A stretch of DNA of 64,000 bases, from the NCBI RefSeq assembly GCF_006542275.1, contig NZ_CP041217.1, positions 2,341,501-2,405,500 on the forward strand. Direction: 5' to 3'. The translations under genes were made by a program, and so were the position numbers. Positions 1 to 9,250 of this stretch are shown here, in pieces. The notes below the pieces were generated by a model that made no database searches, had not been told where the DNA came from, and saw only the letters and a program-made list of their open reading frames with translations. Positions within the stretch are counted from its first letter, which is position 1. Each line of letters starts with the position of its first letter. This DNA is from Saccharibacillus brassicae (GTDB taxonomy: Bacteria; Bacillota; Bacilli; Paenibacillales; Paenibacillaceae).

Positions 1-256
1 CGTCCGGTTTCCAGTCGAGCAGCTCGCGCAGCTCTCTTCGATGTACGCGCAGCGCCGTGCGAACGCCCGGGTAGAGCGCGCCCACGGAGCCGATATGGGT
101 GACGCCGCCTTCGGTGAACGAACGGCCGTCCGGCGACAGGGTCAGGATGCGAACCTCGTGCCCGTTCTTCTCCAGTTCGTTTTGCAAATTGACCACCGAG
201 GTAACGACGCCGTTGATGATCGGTCGGTAACATTCGGTCGTAATCAAAATTTTCAT
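1..256 (-). CDS. Glycosyltransferase family 4, N-terminal part (cut by window edge)
   Basis: The minus strand from the ATG at 256 reads MKILITTECYRPIINGVVTS and continues open to the window edge, giving about 85 residues of N-terminus. The MKILI...F/CYxPxxNGVVTSV pattern followed by a gap to GHEVRILT is the first Rossmann half of GT-B family 4 glycosyltransferases, of the type that add glucose or mannose to diacylglycerol or phosphatidylinositol. This assignment is family knowledge; the donor-binding C-terminal domain lies outside the window, so the substrate cannot be judged. The gene has its own promoter region in the AT-rich 257-380 stretch and reads out of the window. Confidence 0.8.
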   Translation of the reverse strand, partial: MKILITTECYRPIINGVVTSVVNLQNELEKNGHEVRILTLSPDGRSFTEGGVTHIGSVGALYPGVRTALRVHRRELRELLDWKPD

Positions 257-590
257 ACCTGTCCCTCGATTTCGATAGAATTTTGATCGGTGGGAATGCG
301 GATTCTGTTATTGTAAGCTCTATGTTTAAAATACATTCGAATTGCAGATTAAACAATGCTAAACAATTGTTAACAAACTTCCGCTTTGGATCGTGCCGCT
401 GCTTCATGGACGCCGGGGAACGATCCAGGCCCTGCATCGAATGCCGCGCGGGAGTGTCTATGGGGATTACGTGCTCCCGCGCTCGGCGTTTCGCCCAATC
501 GCGCGCGAGGACATAAATAGTCGGGACGCCTCTTCCAAAAACAAGTATACCCGTTACGCGAAGGCTTCACGAACGAACCGATTCCATGCG
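257..590. other. Intergenic region with glycosyltransferase promoter area
   Basis: The part next to the glycosyltransferase start (about 300-380) is AT-rich and contains a palindrome AACAATTGTT with the nearby repeat AAACAATGCTAAACAATTG, a plausible regulator site. From 390 to 590 the DNA is GC-rich with no convincing open frame, ribosome site or codon bias; I see nothing else in it. Confidence 0.4.
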
Positions 591-620
591 AAAAGGCCGA
601 AGCGGCCGGCTTCGGCTTTT
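591..620. terminator. Bidirectional intrinsic terminator
   Basis: An 8-bp perfect stem GCCGAAGC/GCTTCGGC (596-603 and 609-616) with a 5-nt loop is flanked by AAAA on the left and TTTT on the right. It lies 3 nt past the glycerate kinase stop on the minus strand and is the end of that operon. Confidence 0.8.
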
Positions 621-623
621 GCG

Positions 624-1793
624 TTAAATCGGCGGCTCCTGCCGACTGTTCCAACCGGAGAGCTTCAGCACCCGCGCGATGTTCTCGCACGTCCGGGCCA
701 CGTTCTCCGGGCCGGCGGCCAGCAGGTCGGGCAGCCGCGCGGCGCCCGGCACGATGCCGAACACCGCGTCGATCCCTTCGTCGTACAGGCTCTCGATCCC
801 GTCGCCGACGAAGCCGGCGATCGCGATCACTTTTTTGCCGGCCCGGCGGGAAGCCCGGGCGACGCCGTACGGCGTTTTGCCGAATCGGGTCTGGACATCG
901 ATCCCGCCTTCGCCGGTGAACACGAGATCGGCTTCAGCCGCTTGGCGCTCGAACCGGTTATAATCGAGCACGATGTCGACGCCGCGGCGCAGCTCGGACC
1001 GGGTGAACGCGAGCAGTCCCGCGCCGAGGCCGCCGGCCGCGCCCGCTCCCGGCACGTCGCGGACGTCGCGGCCAAGCTGCTGCGCGATCACGTCGGCGTA
1101 ACGGGACAGATTGGCGTCGAGCGTCTTGACCATACCCGGCGTGGCGCCTTTTTGCGGGCCGAACACATGCGAAGCGCCCTGCGCGCCGCACAGCGGATTA
1201 GTCACGTCGCAGGCGACGACGATTTCGACCTGCCCGAGCCGGGGATCGAGTCCCGACGTATCGATCGACCGCAGCTCGGCCAGACCGCCGCCGCCGCGGC
1301 GAAGCTCCTGCCCGTTCGCATCCCGAAATTTCACGCCGAGCGCTTCGGCCATGCCCGCTCCCCCGTCGTTGGTGGCGCTGCCGCCGAGGCCGATCAGAAT
1401 CTTCCGCACGCCGAAGTCCAGACAGGCGCGGATCAGTTCGCCCGTGCCGTAACTGGTCGCGATGAGCGGATTTTTCGTATGCTCGTCGACAAAATGAATC
1501 CCGCTTGCCGACGCCATCTCGATCGCCGCCGTCTGCCCGTCGCCGAGCAGGCCAAAGCTTGCCGTCACCGGCGCACCGAGCGGACCCGTCACTTCCCGCT
1601 CGTGCAGCGTGCCGCCCGACGCGTCGACCAGCGACTGCACCGTGCCTTCGCCGCCGTCCGCCATCGGAAGGTGGATATAGCGGGCGTCCGGGTAGACCCG
1701 GCGCAGCCCCGTCTCCATCGCGAGGCAGACTTCTTTGGCTGTCATGCTTCCCTTAAAAGAATCCGGCGCAAGCAGAAACGTATGGCCGTGCAT
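624..1793 (-). CDS. glxK: Glycerate kinase (GlxK/GarK family)
   Basis: 389 residues, the usual length of the class-II glycerate kinases that phosphorylate D-glycerate to 2-phosphoglycerate (or 3-phosphoglycerate). The N-terminal APDSFKGSMTA motif, the PMADGGEGT motif at about residue 43-51, GLGGSATNDGG in the middle and FTGEGGIDVQTRFGK near the C-terminus are all family signatures. The ATG at 1793 has GGAGCG about 9 nt upstream. It is last in a minus-strand cluster after an acetyltransferase and an aldo/keto reductase (51-nt gap), and ends in a strong hairpin. The cytosolic role is salvage of glycerate into glycolysis. glxK versus garK cannot be told apart from sequence alone. Confidence 0.9.
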   Translation of the reverse strand: MHGHTFLLAPDSFKGSMTAKEVCLAMETGLRRVYPDARYIHLPMADGGEGTVQSLVDASGGTLHEREVTGPLGAPVTASFGLLGDGQTAAIEMASASGIHFVDEHTKNPLIATSYGTGELIRACLDFGVRKILIGLGGSATNDGGAGMAEALGVKFRDANGQELRRGGGGLAELRSIDTSGLDPRLGQVEIVVACDVTNPLCGAQGASHVFGPQKGATPGMVKTLDANLSRYADVIAQQLGRDVRDVPGAGAAGGLGAGLLAFTRSELRRGVDIVLDYNRFERQAAEADLVFTGEGGIDVQTRFGKTPYGVARASRRAGKKVIAIAGFVGDGIESLYDEGIDAVFGIVPGAARLPDLLAAGPENVARTCENIARVLKLSGWNSRQEPPI

Positions 1794-1844
1794 GGAATCA
1801 CGCTCCGTTCTCGATCCTGAATTCGGTCATGCCGGGGATACCGG

Positions 1845-2819
1845 TCAGTTCAGGCGGTAGACCGCGAACGGTTCGCCGGAGCGGAACGGCTCGCTGATCT
1901 CGTCGAGCTTCGCCAGCAGCTCCGCGTCCGGCTGCAGCCGGACGCTCTCCAGATTGTCTTCCACCTGCTGCGGACGCGTCGCGCCGACGATCACGGTCGA
2001 GACGGCCGGGCGGCGCAGCAGCCACGATAGCGACAGCGTGCTCGGCGTAGTCGACGCTTCCGCCGCAAGCGCGGACACGTCGCGCCCCAACCGCACATAC
2101 CGTTCGTGCAGAAAGCGCCGGAAATTGGGATCGGTCTCGGCACGGGAACCGGCCGGAGCCGGCGTACCTTCGCCGTATTTGCCGCTCAGAATGCCGCCCG
2201 CAAGCGGGAAATACGGAATGACGCCCACGCCCTGATCGAGACACATCGGGATCAGTTCGCGCTCCGGCGTACGGTCCGCCAGCGAATAGCTCGTCTGGCT
2301 CGATATGTAGCGGACGAAGCCTTCCCGCTCGCTGATGCCGAGCGCCTTCATGAATTCCCACGCGGCATAATTCGAAGCGCCGACGTAGCGCACTTTGCCG
2401 GAGGAGACGAAGTCGTCCAGCGCGCGCAGCGTCTCTTCGAGCGGCGTATCCGGGTCGAACGTATGGATCTGGTACAAGTCGATATGATCGGTGCGCAGGC
2501 GCCGGAGGCTGTCTTCCAGTTCCCTTTGCAGATGGCGGCGCGACGAACCGCGCTCGTTCGGGCCTTCGCCGCGCGGCAGGCCGGCTTTGGTCGTGAGCAC
2601 GACCTGGTCGCGGCGTCCTTCAAGCGCCCTGCCGATGATGCGTTCCGATTCCGTGCCGGCATAAATATTGGCCGTATCGAGAAAGTTGATCCCGCCGTCC
2701 AGCGCCGCATGGATGACGCGGATCGACGTCTCTTCGTCGGCGCGCTTGCCGAACGCGTTGGTGCCGAGCCCGAGTTCCGAGACGTACAGACCGCTGCGGC
2801 CGAGCCGATTCAGCTTCAT
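1845..2819 (-). CDS. Aldo/keto reductase
   Basis: 324 residues forming a complete NADPH-dependent (alpha/beta)8 aldo/keto reductase. The catalytic tetrad is readable: D48, Y53 (in NIYAG), K78 (TTKAG) and H119 (YQIHT). The family reduces aldehydes and ketones; the sequence resembles the general YhdN/IolS group but the substrate is not predictable. The start ATG overlaps the stop of the upstream acetyltransferase as ATGA (2816-2819), so the two are translationally coupled and cotranscribed, with glycerate kinase downstream. Confidence 0.88.
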   Translation of the reverse strand: MKLNRLGRSGLYVSELGLGTNAFGKRADEETSIRVIHAALDGGINFLDTANIYAGTESERIIGRALEGRRDQVVLTTKAGLPRGEGPNERGSSRRHLQRELEDSLRRLRTDHIDLYQIHTFDPDTPLEETLRALDDFVSSGKVRYVGASNYAAWEFMKALGISEREGFVRYISSQTSYSLADRTPERELIPMCLDQGVGVIPYFPLAGGILSGKYGEGTPAPAGSRAETDPNFRRFLHERYVRLGRDVSALAAEASTTPSTLSLSWLLRRPAVSTVIVGATRPQQVEDNLESVRLQPDAELLAKLDEISEPFRSGEPFAVYRLN

Positions 2820-3271
2820 GCTTCCACCTCCGCTCGGGGATGCAAGATCAGGTAGACGTCGATCTCGTCTTCGCTTTCGGTCTCGAAGCCGAAACGTTCG
2901 TACAGGCGGCGGGCCGCGCTGCCCTGCAGCACGTTAAGCCGCACCGGCAGGCGCCGATCCCGCTCTTCGCCCAGAACGGCATGCAGCACCCGCGTGCCGA
3001 GACCGCTGCCGCGGCTGCCGCCCCGCAGATAGAAATGCTCCAGCCAGTAGCCCTCCGGCTCCGGCCGCAGAGCCACGCAGCCGGCAAATTCGCCGCCTTG
3101 TTCCACGATCTTCGTATGCTCCGGCACGAACGAACGGCGGAATCTCTCGCGTACGCCCTGCTCGTCATAGCGGCCCAGCCGCGTCAACGATTCATGCAGC
3201 GCTTCCGCGCGCAGTTCGGCCAACCGCTCCACGTCCGAAGCGTGGGCCGGCGTTAACTTCATTCCGTTCAT
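2816..3271 (-). CDS. GNAT family N-acetyltransferase
   Basis: 151 residues from the ATG at 3271, chosen because AGGAGG lies 9 nt upstream; a start at 3352 would add 27 residues without a ribosome site. The GNAT fold is seen in SRGSGLGTRVLHAVL (acetyl-CoA P-loop, Q/RxxGxG/A type) and the C-terminal LNVLQGSAARRLYERFGF motif. It transfers acetyl from acetyl-CoA to an unknown amine. It is coupled to the aldo/keto reductase by an ATGA overlap and sits 46 nt after the pentapeptide-repeat gene. Confidence 0.8.
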   Translation of the reverse strand: MNGMKLTPAHASDVERLAELRAEALHESLTRLGRYDEQGVRERFRRSFVPEHTKIVEQGGEFAGCVALRPEPEGYWLEHFYLRGGSRGSGLGTRVLHAVLGEERDRRLPVRLNVLQGSAARRLYERFGFETESEDEIDVYLILHPRAEVEA

Positions 3272-3317
3272 CGGGCCTGCCTCCTTCTCTCGTCGATTCG
3301 CGGCAAGCGGCAGGCGT

Positions 3318-4247
3318 TCAGCCCGCCGCCGTCCAGTGGTCCGGGCGCTCAAGGCCCGGCGGCAGGGTCGTCGACGCGTCCCCCCGGGCCGCGTTCAACT
3401 GGACCTGCGTCAGGAACAGGGCGCCGGTCAGGTCGGCGCCCCGCAGATCGGCGTCGCGGAAATCCGCGCCGATCAGGTCCGCTTCGCGCAGGTCCGCGCC
3501 GCTGAGGTTCGCGGCGATCAGGTAGGCGCCTCGCAGATTCGCGGCGCGCAGGTCCTCGCCGCGCAGATCGGCGCCCACGAGGTCCGCGCCGCGGCCGATA
3601 GCCGGCCTGCGGCCCCGGCGGCCGGCCTTGCCCCCGCGCGGGTGCTGCCGCCCGCGCGCCGGCTCTTCGCCGCGCGCAGCCTTGCGGCGCAGCGCTTCGG
3701 CCCGAACGAGCTCGCTGCCTTCGAGCAGCAGCCCGTTCACTTCCGCGCGCTGCGCGGAGACGCTCAGCTTCAGGAGAGCGTCGGGTTCAAGCTGCGTGAG
3801 GCGCTCGATCTCCGCGAGCGCCTCGCCCAGCTGCGGATGGAGCTTCGAGGCCGCGGAGCGGCCGAGCAGCTCGGTCAGGTACAGCATCAGCTCGTGCAGC
3901 TGCCAGACGATCGGCAGCACTTCGAACATGGCGCGCGCCGTCTCCGGCCGCTCGCGCCAATTCACGCCGCCGAACGTCTGCTGCGACACTTTCTGGCCCG
4001 CGCCGAAGCAGTCGTAGACGGTGCAGCCGCGAAATCCGCTGCCGCGCAGCTTCGTATGAATGCCGCAGCGAAAATCGTCGCGCAGGTTGCGGCAGGGCTC
4101 GCCGGCCGCTTTGTCGATCGCAAAATCGACCGAGGCCGCAAAAGGCAGCGCCGCGCAGCACAAGCCGAAGCAGTTCTCGCAGTCGCCTCTGAAGCGTGCG
4201 CGGTAAGCCCCCGGTTCAGGCAGCGGATCGTCGAATTTCTGTGTCAT
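3318..4247 (-). CDS. Cys-rich pentapeptide-repeat protein
   Basis: 309 residues in three parts. Residues about 15-85 hold a Cys-rich head with CENCFGLCC, a CRNL segment, FRCGIH and [14 protein letters not shown], resembling the putative zinc/iron-chelating CxxCxxCC family. The middle is helical with a basic, low-complexity Arg/Gly linker at about 190-215. The C-terminal third is a run of A(D/N)LxG pentapeptide repeats (about 218-290: [30 protein letters not shown] and so on), which form a quadrilateral beta-helix. No enzymatic role is known for this architecture, although it recurs in actinobacteria and bacilli. GGAGG precedes the start; the gene is 25 nt after the YjdM-like gene. Confidence 0.85.
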   Translation of the reverse strand: MTQKFDDPLPEPGAYRARFRGDCENCFGLCCAALPFAASVDFAIDKAAGEPCRNLRDDFRCGIHTKLRGSGFRGCTVYDCFGAGQKVSQQTFGGVNWRERPETARAMFEVLPIVWQLHELMLYLTELLGRSAASKLHPQLGEALAEIERLTQLEPDALLKLSVSAQRAEVNGLLLEGSELVRAEALRRKAARGEEPARGRQHPRGGKAGRRGRRPAIGRGADLVGADLRGEDLRAANLRGAYLIAANLSGADLREADLIGADFRDADLRGADLTGALFLTQVQLNAARGDASTTLPPGLERPDHWTAAG

Positions 4248-4272
4248 CGTTGTCAGTCCTCCGAATGCTTTT

Positions 4273-4617
4273 TTAGGCTTTGCGCACGAACTCCGACTTC
4301 AGCTTCATCGCGCCGAAGCCGTCGATCTTGCAGTCGATATCGTGATCGCCGTCGACCAGCCGGATATTTTTGACTTTGGTGCCGATCTTGAGGGTGGACG
4401 AACTTCCTTTGACCTTGAGGTCTTTGATCACGGTGACGGAATCGCCGTCGCGCAGTTCGTTGCCGTTGGCGTCGCGCACTTTCTTCTCCGCTTCCGCGCC
4501 GCTCGGCGCTTCCGCTCCCGGCGTCCATTCGTGCGCGCATTCCGGACAGACGAGCAGATTGCCGTCCTCGTACGTGTATGCGGAATTGCAGGCCGGGCAG
4601 TTGGGCAGTTCATTCAT
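4273..4617 (-). CDS. YjdM/PhnA-like zinc ribbon protein
   Basis: 114 residues from the ATG at 4617 (GAGGA upstream); an upstream in-frame ATG at 4749 would add 44 residues with no ribosome site. The N-terminus is a zinc ribbon with CPAC at residues 6-9 and CPEC about 20 residues later, then the typical [23 protein letters not shown] motif and a C-terminal [10 protein letters not shown]. This is the family historically named PhnA in Alcaligenes and YjdM in E. coli; despite the name, a phosphonoacetate hydrolase role is not supported for most members, and the function is unknown. Confidence 0.88.
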   Translation of the reverse strand: MNELPNCPACNSAYTYEDGNLLVCPECAHEWTPGAEAPSGAEAEKKVRDANGNELRDGDSVTVIKDLKVKGSSSTLKIGTKVKNIRLVDGDHDIDCKIDGFGAMKLKSEFVRKA

Positions 4618-4757
4618 CGGTTTTATTCCTCTTTTCTCTCGCGTTCGTTCTCTTCTCTTCATGGTGCCACAGGCGGCCGCTTCTCCACAACCCGCAAAAC
4701 CGAACATTCGGCGACACCCGGATCGGCTTCGGGGCGAAGGACGGCCCAAGCTTTCTT

Positions 4758-6008
4758 CTAATCGGCTTCCGTCAGCGCTTTGGCCGCCTCATACAAGATT
4801 TCGACCGCACGCGCGATATCCGCCGCATCCGACCATTCTTCCGGGCAGTGGCTGAGTCCGCCGCGGCTCGGCACGAACAGCATGCCCACGTCGGTGTAAT
4901 CGGAAAAGATCATCGCGTCATGTCCCGCCCCGCTGTTGAGCGCGCGATAAGGGATGCCGAGCGATTCACTGCCTTTTTCCAGCAGCTCCCGCACTTTGCC
5001 GCTCATGCGCTTGGGCTGGATATACAGCTGGCGCTCGATATCGACCTCGATCCCGCCGCCCGCCACCGAACGCGCCAGCGCTTCCGCTTTTTCAAGCATG
5101 CCCAGCACGTCTTCTTCGCGTCCCGCGCGCAGGTCGGCCGTGAACACGACCCGATTGGGAATAACGTTCGCCCCGTTTGGAAAAACGTTCAGCCGACCGA
5201 TCGTCGCGACTGTCCCGCCGCCCTGCTCCAGCGCGAGTTCCGGCAGCCGGGCCACGATCTTCGCAGCGGCGACCAGCGCGTCGGCGCGGCGTTCCATCGG
5301 CATCGTACCGGCATGGCCGGCACTGCCGCGCACCGTGACCTGAATCTGCGTCAGGCCGACGATCGCTTCGACGATGCCGATCGGAAGACCTTCTTCTTCC
5401 AGGATCGGCCCCTGCTCGATATGCAGCTCAAGGAACGCTTTGAGGCTCTGCGCGTCCCGCTTGCCCGGCAGCTCCGGGTCCAGTCCGATTGCCTGCATCG
5501 CTTCGATCGTCGTGATGCCGTCCTTGTCTTTCGTATTGGCGAACTCCTCGCGCGAGATGGCGCCGAGCATGGCGCGCGAACCGAGCAGCCCTCCGATGAA
5601 CCGGCCGCCTTCCTCTTCGATCATCGCGATCGCTTCAAGCGGATATTTGGGCGTCAGCCCGTTTTCCCGGAACAGCCGCGCGACTTCGAGCCCCGCGATC
5701 ACGCCCGCCGGACCGTCGTACGAACCCCCATTGGGCACCGAATCGAAATGCGATCCGATCAGCACGCTCGGCGCGCCTTCGATCGTTCCTTCTTGTTTGC
5801 CGAAAATATTGCCGAACCCGTCTTCCCGCACCTGAAGCCCGTATTCGGCCATCACCTGCTTGATATACGTCCGCGCCTGCCGGTCCTGCTCGCTGTAAGT
5901 CAGGCGCGTCGTGCCGCGGCCCGGCGTGGACGTAAATGCGCCGATCGCTTCGATATGGCGCTCGATGCGCAGCTTCAGATCGTCCGCGGGCCTTTTCTGC
6001 TCGCTCAT
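4758..6008 (-). CDS. M20-family hydantoinase/carbamoylase amidase
   Basis: 416 residues from the ATG at 6008, preceded by AAGGAG at good spacing; in-frame ATGs further upstream lack one. It belongs to the N-carbamoyl-L-amino-acid hydrolase / allantoate amidohydrolase group of metal-dependent M20 amidases. Visible metal ligands include GSHFDSV (H87) and SYDGPAG (D98), followed by the double glutamate in MIEEEGGRF, and LHIEQGP later. The dimerisation lid contains [11 protein letters not shown]. It releases ammonia or carbamate from a carbamoyl or ureido compound; no hydantoinase or allantoinase gene is adjacent, so the substrate is open. It is monocistronic and faces away from the lipid kinase gene. 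Confidence 0.85.
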   Translation of the reverse strand: MSEQKRPADDLKLRIERHIEAIGAFTSTPGRGTTRLTYSEQDRQARTYIKQVMAEYGLQVREDGFGNIFGKQEGTIEGAPSVLIGSHFDSVPNGGSYDGPAGVIAGLEVARLFRENGLTPKYPLEAIAMIEEEGGRFIGGLLGSRAMLGAISREEFANTKDKDGITTIEAMQAIGLDPELPGKRDAQSLKAFLELHIEQGPILEEEGLPIGIVEAIVGLTQIQVTVRGSAGHAGTMPMERRADALVAAAKIVARLPELALEQGGGTVATIGRLNVFPNGANVIPNRVVFTADLRAGREEDVLGMLEKAEALARSVAGGGIEVDIERQLYIQPKRMSGKVRELLEKGSESLGIPYRALNSGAGHDAMIFSDYTDVGMLFVPSRGGLSHCPEEWSDAADIARAVEILYEAAKALTEAD

Positions 6009-6246
6009 TACCGCTCTCTCCTTCGGCCCTTGGGCAGGGTGATACCCGGGCATTTTATGAACTCCGTTCATTATAACCGATCTTTTGTCCGTTCTCTTCG
6101 ACGTCTTGGCGAAGCCTTGGACAGCCATACCTGGCGTCTTGCCGAAATATCGCGCTTCCGCGTCTCCAAAAATGGAGACGATCGCCCGTTTTCTGGGTAA
6201 AGAAAAAGTGCAAGCCTATTCCATATCAGAACGGGGGAGCTGCTTC

Positions 6247-7149
6247 GTGAAGCAGGCCATGATTATAATGAATCCGTCTTCAGGCAAAGAGAAGGCGCTT
6301 GAATACGTACGCAAAGTCGAAGACGCGCTGCGCGAAGAAATCGGCTATGACGTCGTCATCAAAGAAACGACGCAGGAGCTGGATGCTACCAAATTCTGCG
6401 TATCCGCCTGCCAGGACAAGTTCGACCTCGTCGTCTCCGTCGGCGGGGACGGCACGCTGCACGAGACGATCAACGGGCTGCTCGATCAGCCGCATCGTCC
6501 GAAGCTCGGCGTCATTCCGCTCGGCACCGTGAACGATTTTGCCCGGGCGCTCCATATTCCGCTCGATCCCGACCAGGCTATCCGTACGTTAAGCTCGACG
6601 CGGCTGCGCCAGGTCGATATGGCCCGGATCAACGACCAGCTGTTCGCGAACGTGGTCGCGGCCGGATCGCTTGCCGACGCGCTGTCGTCCGTCACGTCCG
6701 AAGAGAAGTCGAAGCTCGGCGCGTTCGCTTACTTCAAGCAGGGCGCCAAAGAGCTGCTCGGCAATTCGGTCTCGCCGCTGCGGATCACGCACGACGGCGG
6801 AACGTGGGAAGGCGACGCGCCGATCTTCATCGCCGCGCTGACCAACTCGGTCGGCGGCTTCGAGAATCTGGCGCCGGACGCTTCCGTCGACGACGGACTG
6901 CTGCACTGCTTCATTCTGCACGATCTGAACATCTTCAACACGCTGACAGCGGGCGTCTCGCTGCTGCTCGGCAATCTCAAAGCGCATAAGGACGTGGAAT
7001 ACTTCACGACCAAACGCGTCAGCGTCTCCTCCACGGAGCCGGTCAAGACGAACGTCGACGGCGAACCCGGACCGGCGCTGCCGATCGAGATGCACATCCT
7101 GCCTTCGCATGTTCAGGTCATCGTGCCGGAAGACGCGGAGATCGCTTGA
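6247..7149 (+). CDS. Diacylglycerol/lipid kinase family protein (YegS/DgkB-like)
   Basis: 300 residues from the GTG at 6247, chosen because GGGGGA lies 8 nt upstream and the mature frame begins KQAMIIMNPSSGK. The NTP-binding signature is NPSSGK (9-14) with VSVGGDGTLHE (GGDGT 66-70), then PLGTVNDFA. This is the DAGK catalytic fold used by DgkB (diacylglycerol to phosphatidic acid) and BmrU/YegS. It is a membrane-associated cytosolic lipid kinase; the exact lipid is not predictable. It ends in a shared bidirectional terminator, convergent with the LRR gene. Confidence 0.85.
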   Translation: MKQAMIIMNPSSGKEKALEYVRKVEDALREEIGYDVVIKETTQELDATKFCVSACQDKFDLVVSVGGDGTLHETINGLLDQPHRPKLGVIPLGTVNDFARALHIPLDPDQAIRTLSSTRLRQVDMARINDQLFANVVAAGSLADALSSVTSEEKSKLGAFAYFKQGAKELLGNSVSPLRITHDGGTWEGDAPIFIAALTNSVGGFENLAPDASVDDGLLHCFILHDLNIFNTLTAGVSLLLGNLKAHKDVEYFTTKRVSVSSTEPVKTNVDGEPGPALPIEMHILPSHVQVIVPEDAEIA

Positions 7150-7211
7150 TTCTATCCGCCTACCACGGACAGACGCAAGTCGGCGAACGTATTCGATATG
7201 CAAAAAGATGC

Positions 7212-7247
7212 AAAAAGGCGCCCGTCAGGGTCGCCTTTTTTTGTTTT
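7212..7247. terminator. Bidirectional terminator between convergent genes
   Basis: AAAAAGGCG pairs with CGCCTTTTT across the GTCAG-centred loop (7212-7220 with 7232-7240). It has T-runs on both strands, serving the lipid kinase on + and the six-gene operon on -. Confidence 0.75.
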
Positions 7248-7369
7248 TCGGCGATATGCCCTTGAGTACCGGACCTCCCGGTCAGCGTTCGACGGTTCCC
7301 TGTCTCCGCTCTGGCCGCCCTTCCGGAGTGGCCGTTCGGACAGGCACTCGCCGCGCAGGATGCAGGCAG

Positions 7370-9238
7370 TCAGCGGTGTACCAACTCTCCGCCGCGCGCC
7401 TGCATCAGCCGCTCCAGCTCCAGCCATTCCTGCGTGCCCGACTGCGCCTGGCTGCCGGACAACCGCACCCATTTGAGCGCCGGAAGTTCAAGCAGCAGCC
7501 CCGGATCGGCAAAAGACGTTTTGGACAGATCAAGCCGTTCCAGCCCGATCAGCGTCGGCAGAAAGTCCCACGTCCTGGGCTTGAGCATCGTGACGTCGAG
7601 GTTGTTCAACCGGCTCATGCCGGCGAGCGGACGCAGGTCTTTGACCTTCGTGCCCCAGATCCACAAATGTTCAAGCTTCGGAAACTGCTCGCGAATGCCT
7701 TCGATCGACGCCAGCTTCGACTTCTCCACGTAGAGCGTATGCAGCGCCGGGCAGATGCCCATCTCCCGCAAACTGACGACTCCCGAACCCCGCAGCCTCA
7801 GCTCCTCGATAGCCGGATGCGCATGGAACCCGCCAAGATCCGCAGCCATGCAGAAATTGGCGTCGAGCACCCGCAGCCGGAGAAGGCGGGCGGCCTGCGA
7901 AAGATCGTTCAGCGACTTGGGCGATATCAGCCGCACCTGTTCGACATTCGGGAAGACCGACAGCGAATCGAGGTCTTCAAGGCCGCAGGTGATCGCTCCG
8001 AGCGACAATTCGCGCACCGTCGGCGCCCGGTCATAGTCGGGAATCCGCTGCAATTCGTTAAATTGCAGCTGCAATTTCTCAAGCGCCGGCGGCAGTGCCG
8101 TCGGGCTCTCGTAATTCAAGCGCGACAAGCTGAGCTTCCGCAATCCGTGCAGCGAAGACAGCAGATTCGGCGGAATGGCCTGCGCCAGCTCCGCCAGATG
8201 CAGCGTGTCCAGCCGGCGCAGCCCGGCGATCGCTTCGATCCCGCGCTTCACCGTCGTTTTCGAGACAAAAGCAAGCTGCTTCAGCCCGGCCGCCGCTTCG
8301 ATTCCCGACAGGTCAGGGATCGTCATCTTCGAATCGGTCGTGCCGAATTCCAGCCGTTCCAGCCGCGGAAATTCCCGCAAAGGTTCATACGTGGACAGGT
8401 AGCGCGGCTGCATGATTTTGAGCGATTCCAGTTCCTGCGGCGTATCCGGTTCGCGGAAAAAAGCATACTGGCGATACTTCCCGATATACGCCTCCGCTTC
8501 CTTGAGCAGGGCTGCTCTCGACTTGTCGTAATCGGCGGCGGGCGTCACCGTGCACAGCCAGAGCTTATGCGGCATCCCCGGCCCCCAATAATCCGCGGCG
8601 ACGATATGCGGCGGGCCGAACTTGCGCGTCCAGCGTGCCTGCGCCCGGGCGTATCCGCTGTCGAGGCAGAATCGGCGAATGCCGCGGCGGCGCAGTTCCT
8701 CCGTCATCGCTGCGATCAGCGCCGAACCGATGCCGCGATCCTGCAGGTCCGGCCGGACATACAGGCTGCCGAGCTCTCCTACTTCGTTCAGCCGCCCTTC
8801 GGCACATTCGCGAATGTTCTCGCCGCAGGGACCGAACGAAATCGTGCCGACGACCTCGCCGCCGTGTTCGGCGACGAGGAAGAAGGGCGGAGAGAGGCTG
8901 CCCGGAGCGCCCGGCAGTTCGGCCGGCGGCAAGGCGCCGGAATCCCGGCTGATGCCGCCGGGGCTCGCGGACTCCGACCGCCGTTTCGGCGGCGCTTGGT
9001 CCGCCGGCGCGGGTTCCGCCGCCTGTCGTTCCGGTGCCGCTGGGTCCGCAGCCTCTTGACCCAACGCTTCCGACAACAGTCTTTTTTTATGCGAAATTTC
9101 GTCTTCGATTTCTTCGGGTACGTCATTCAATCCTTCGCGTGCAAAAGCGTCCGCGATCGCCGATTCGAACACCTGGCCGGCCGAAGCGATATCGCCGGGA
9201 ACCGGGCGCCGGATGATCAGTTCGGGCAACTTGGCCAT
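7370..9238 (-). CDS. GNAT acetyltransferase fused to leucine-rich repeats
   Basis: 622 residues. The first ~260 form an acetyltransferase-like domain: FFLVAEHGGEVVGTISFG, then ELGSLYVRPDLQDRGIGSALIAAM, which is the GNAT beta4-alpha3 acetyl-CoA loop. It is interrupted at about 60-115 by a Pro/Ala-rich low-complexity insert. From about residue 290 to the end there are around a dozen leucine-rich repeats (LERLEF, LKQLAF, LRKLSL, LEKLQL, VRELSL, IEELRL, LEHLWI, LNNLDV, LERLDL), a protein-binding solenoid. GAGGAGG sits 8 nt before the ATG. It starts 12 nt after the VWA gene and is the last gene of the MoxR/VWA/SWIM operon. A specific substrate cannot be named; the LRR part probably recognises a partner protein. 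Confidence 0.82.
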   Translation of the reverse strand: MAKLPELIIRRPVPGDIASAGQVFESAIADAFAREGLNDVPEEIEDEISHKKRLLSEALGQEAADPAAPERQAAEPAPADQAPPKRRSESASPGGISRDSGALPPAELPGAPGSLSPPFFLVAEHGGEVVGTISFGPCGENIRECAEGRLNEVGELGSLYVRPDLQDRGIGSALIAAMTEELRRRGIRRFCLDSGYARAQARWTRKFGPPHIVAADYWGPGMPHKLWLCTVTPAADYDKSRAALLKEAEAYIGKYRQYAFFREPDTPQELESLKIMQPRYLSTYEPLREFPRLERLEFGTTDSKMTIPDLSGIEAAAGLKQLAFVSKTTVKRGIEAIAGLRRLDTLHLAELAQAIPPNLLSSLHGLRKLSLSRLNYESPTALPPALEKLQLQFNELQRIPDYDRAPTVRELSLGAITCGLEDLDSLSVFPNVEQVRLISPKSLNDLSQAARLLRLRVLDANFCMAADLGGFHAHPAIEELRLRGSGVVSLREMGICPALHTLYVEKSKLASIEGIREQFPKLEHLWIWGTKVKDLRPLAGMSRLNNLDVTMLKPRTWDFLPTLIGLERLDLSKTSFADPGLLLELPALKWVRLSGSQAQSGTQEWLELERLMQARGGELVHR

Positions 9239-9250
9239 CTTAACGCCTCC

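Noticed and set aside
370..690. A 106-codon minus-strand open frame beyond glycerate kinase
   Set aside because: It overlaps the terminator and the 3' end of the kinase gene, and lacks a ribosome site and any motif.
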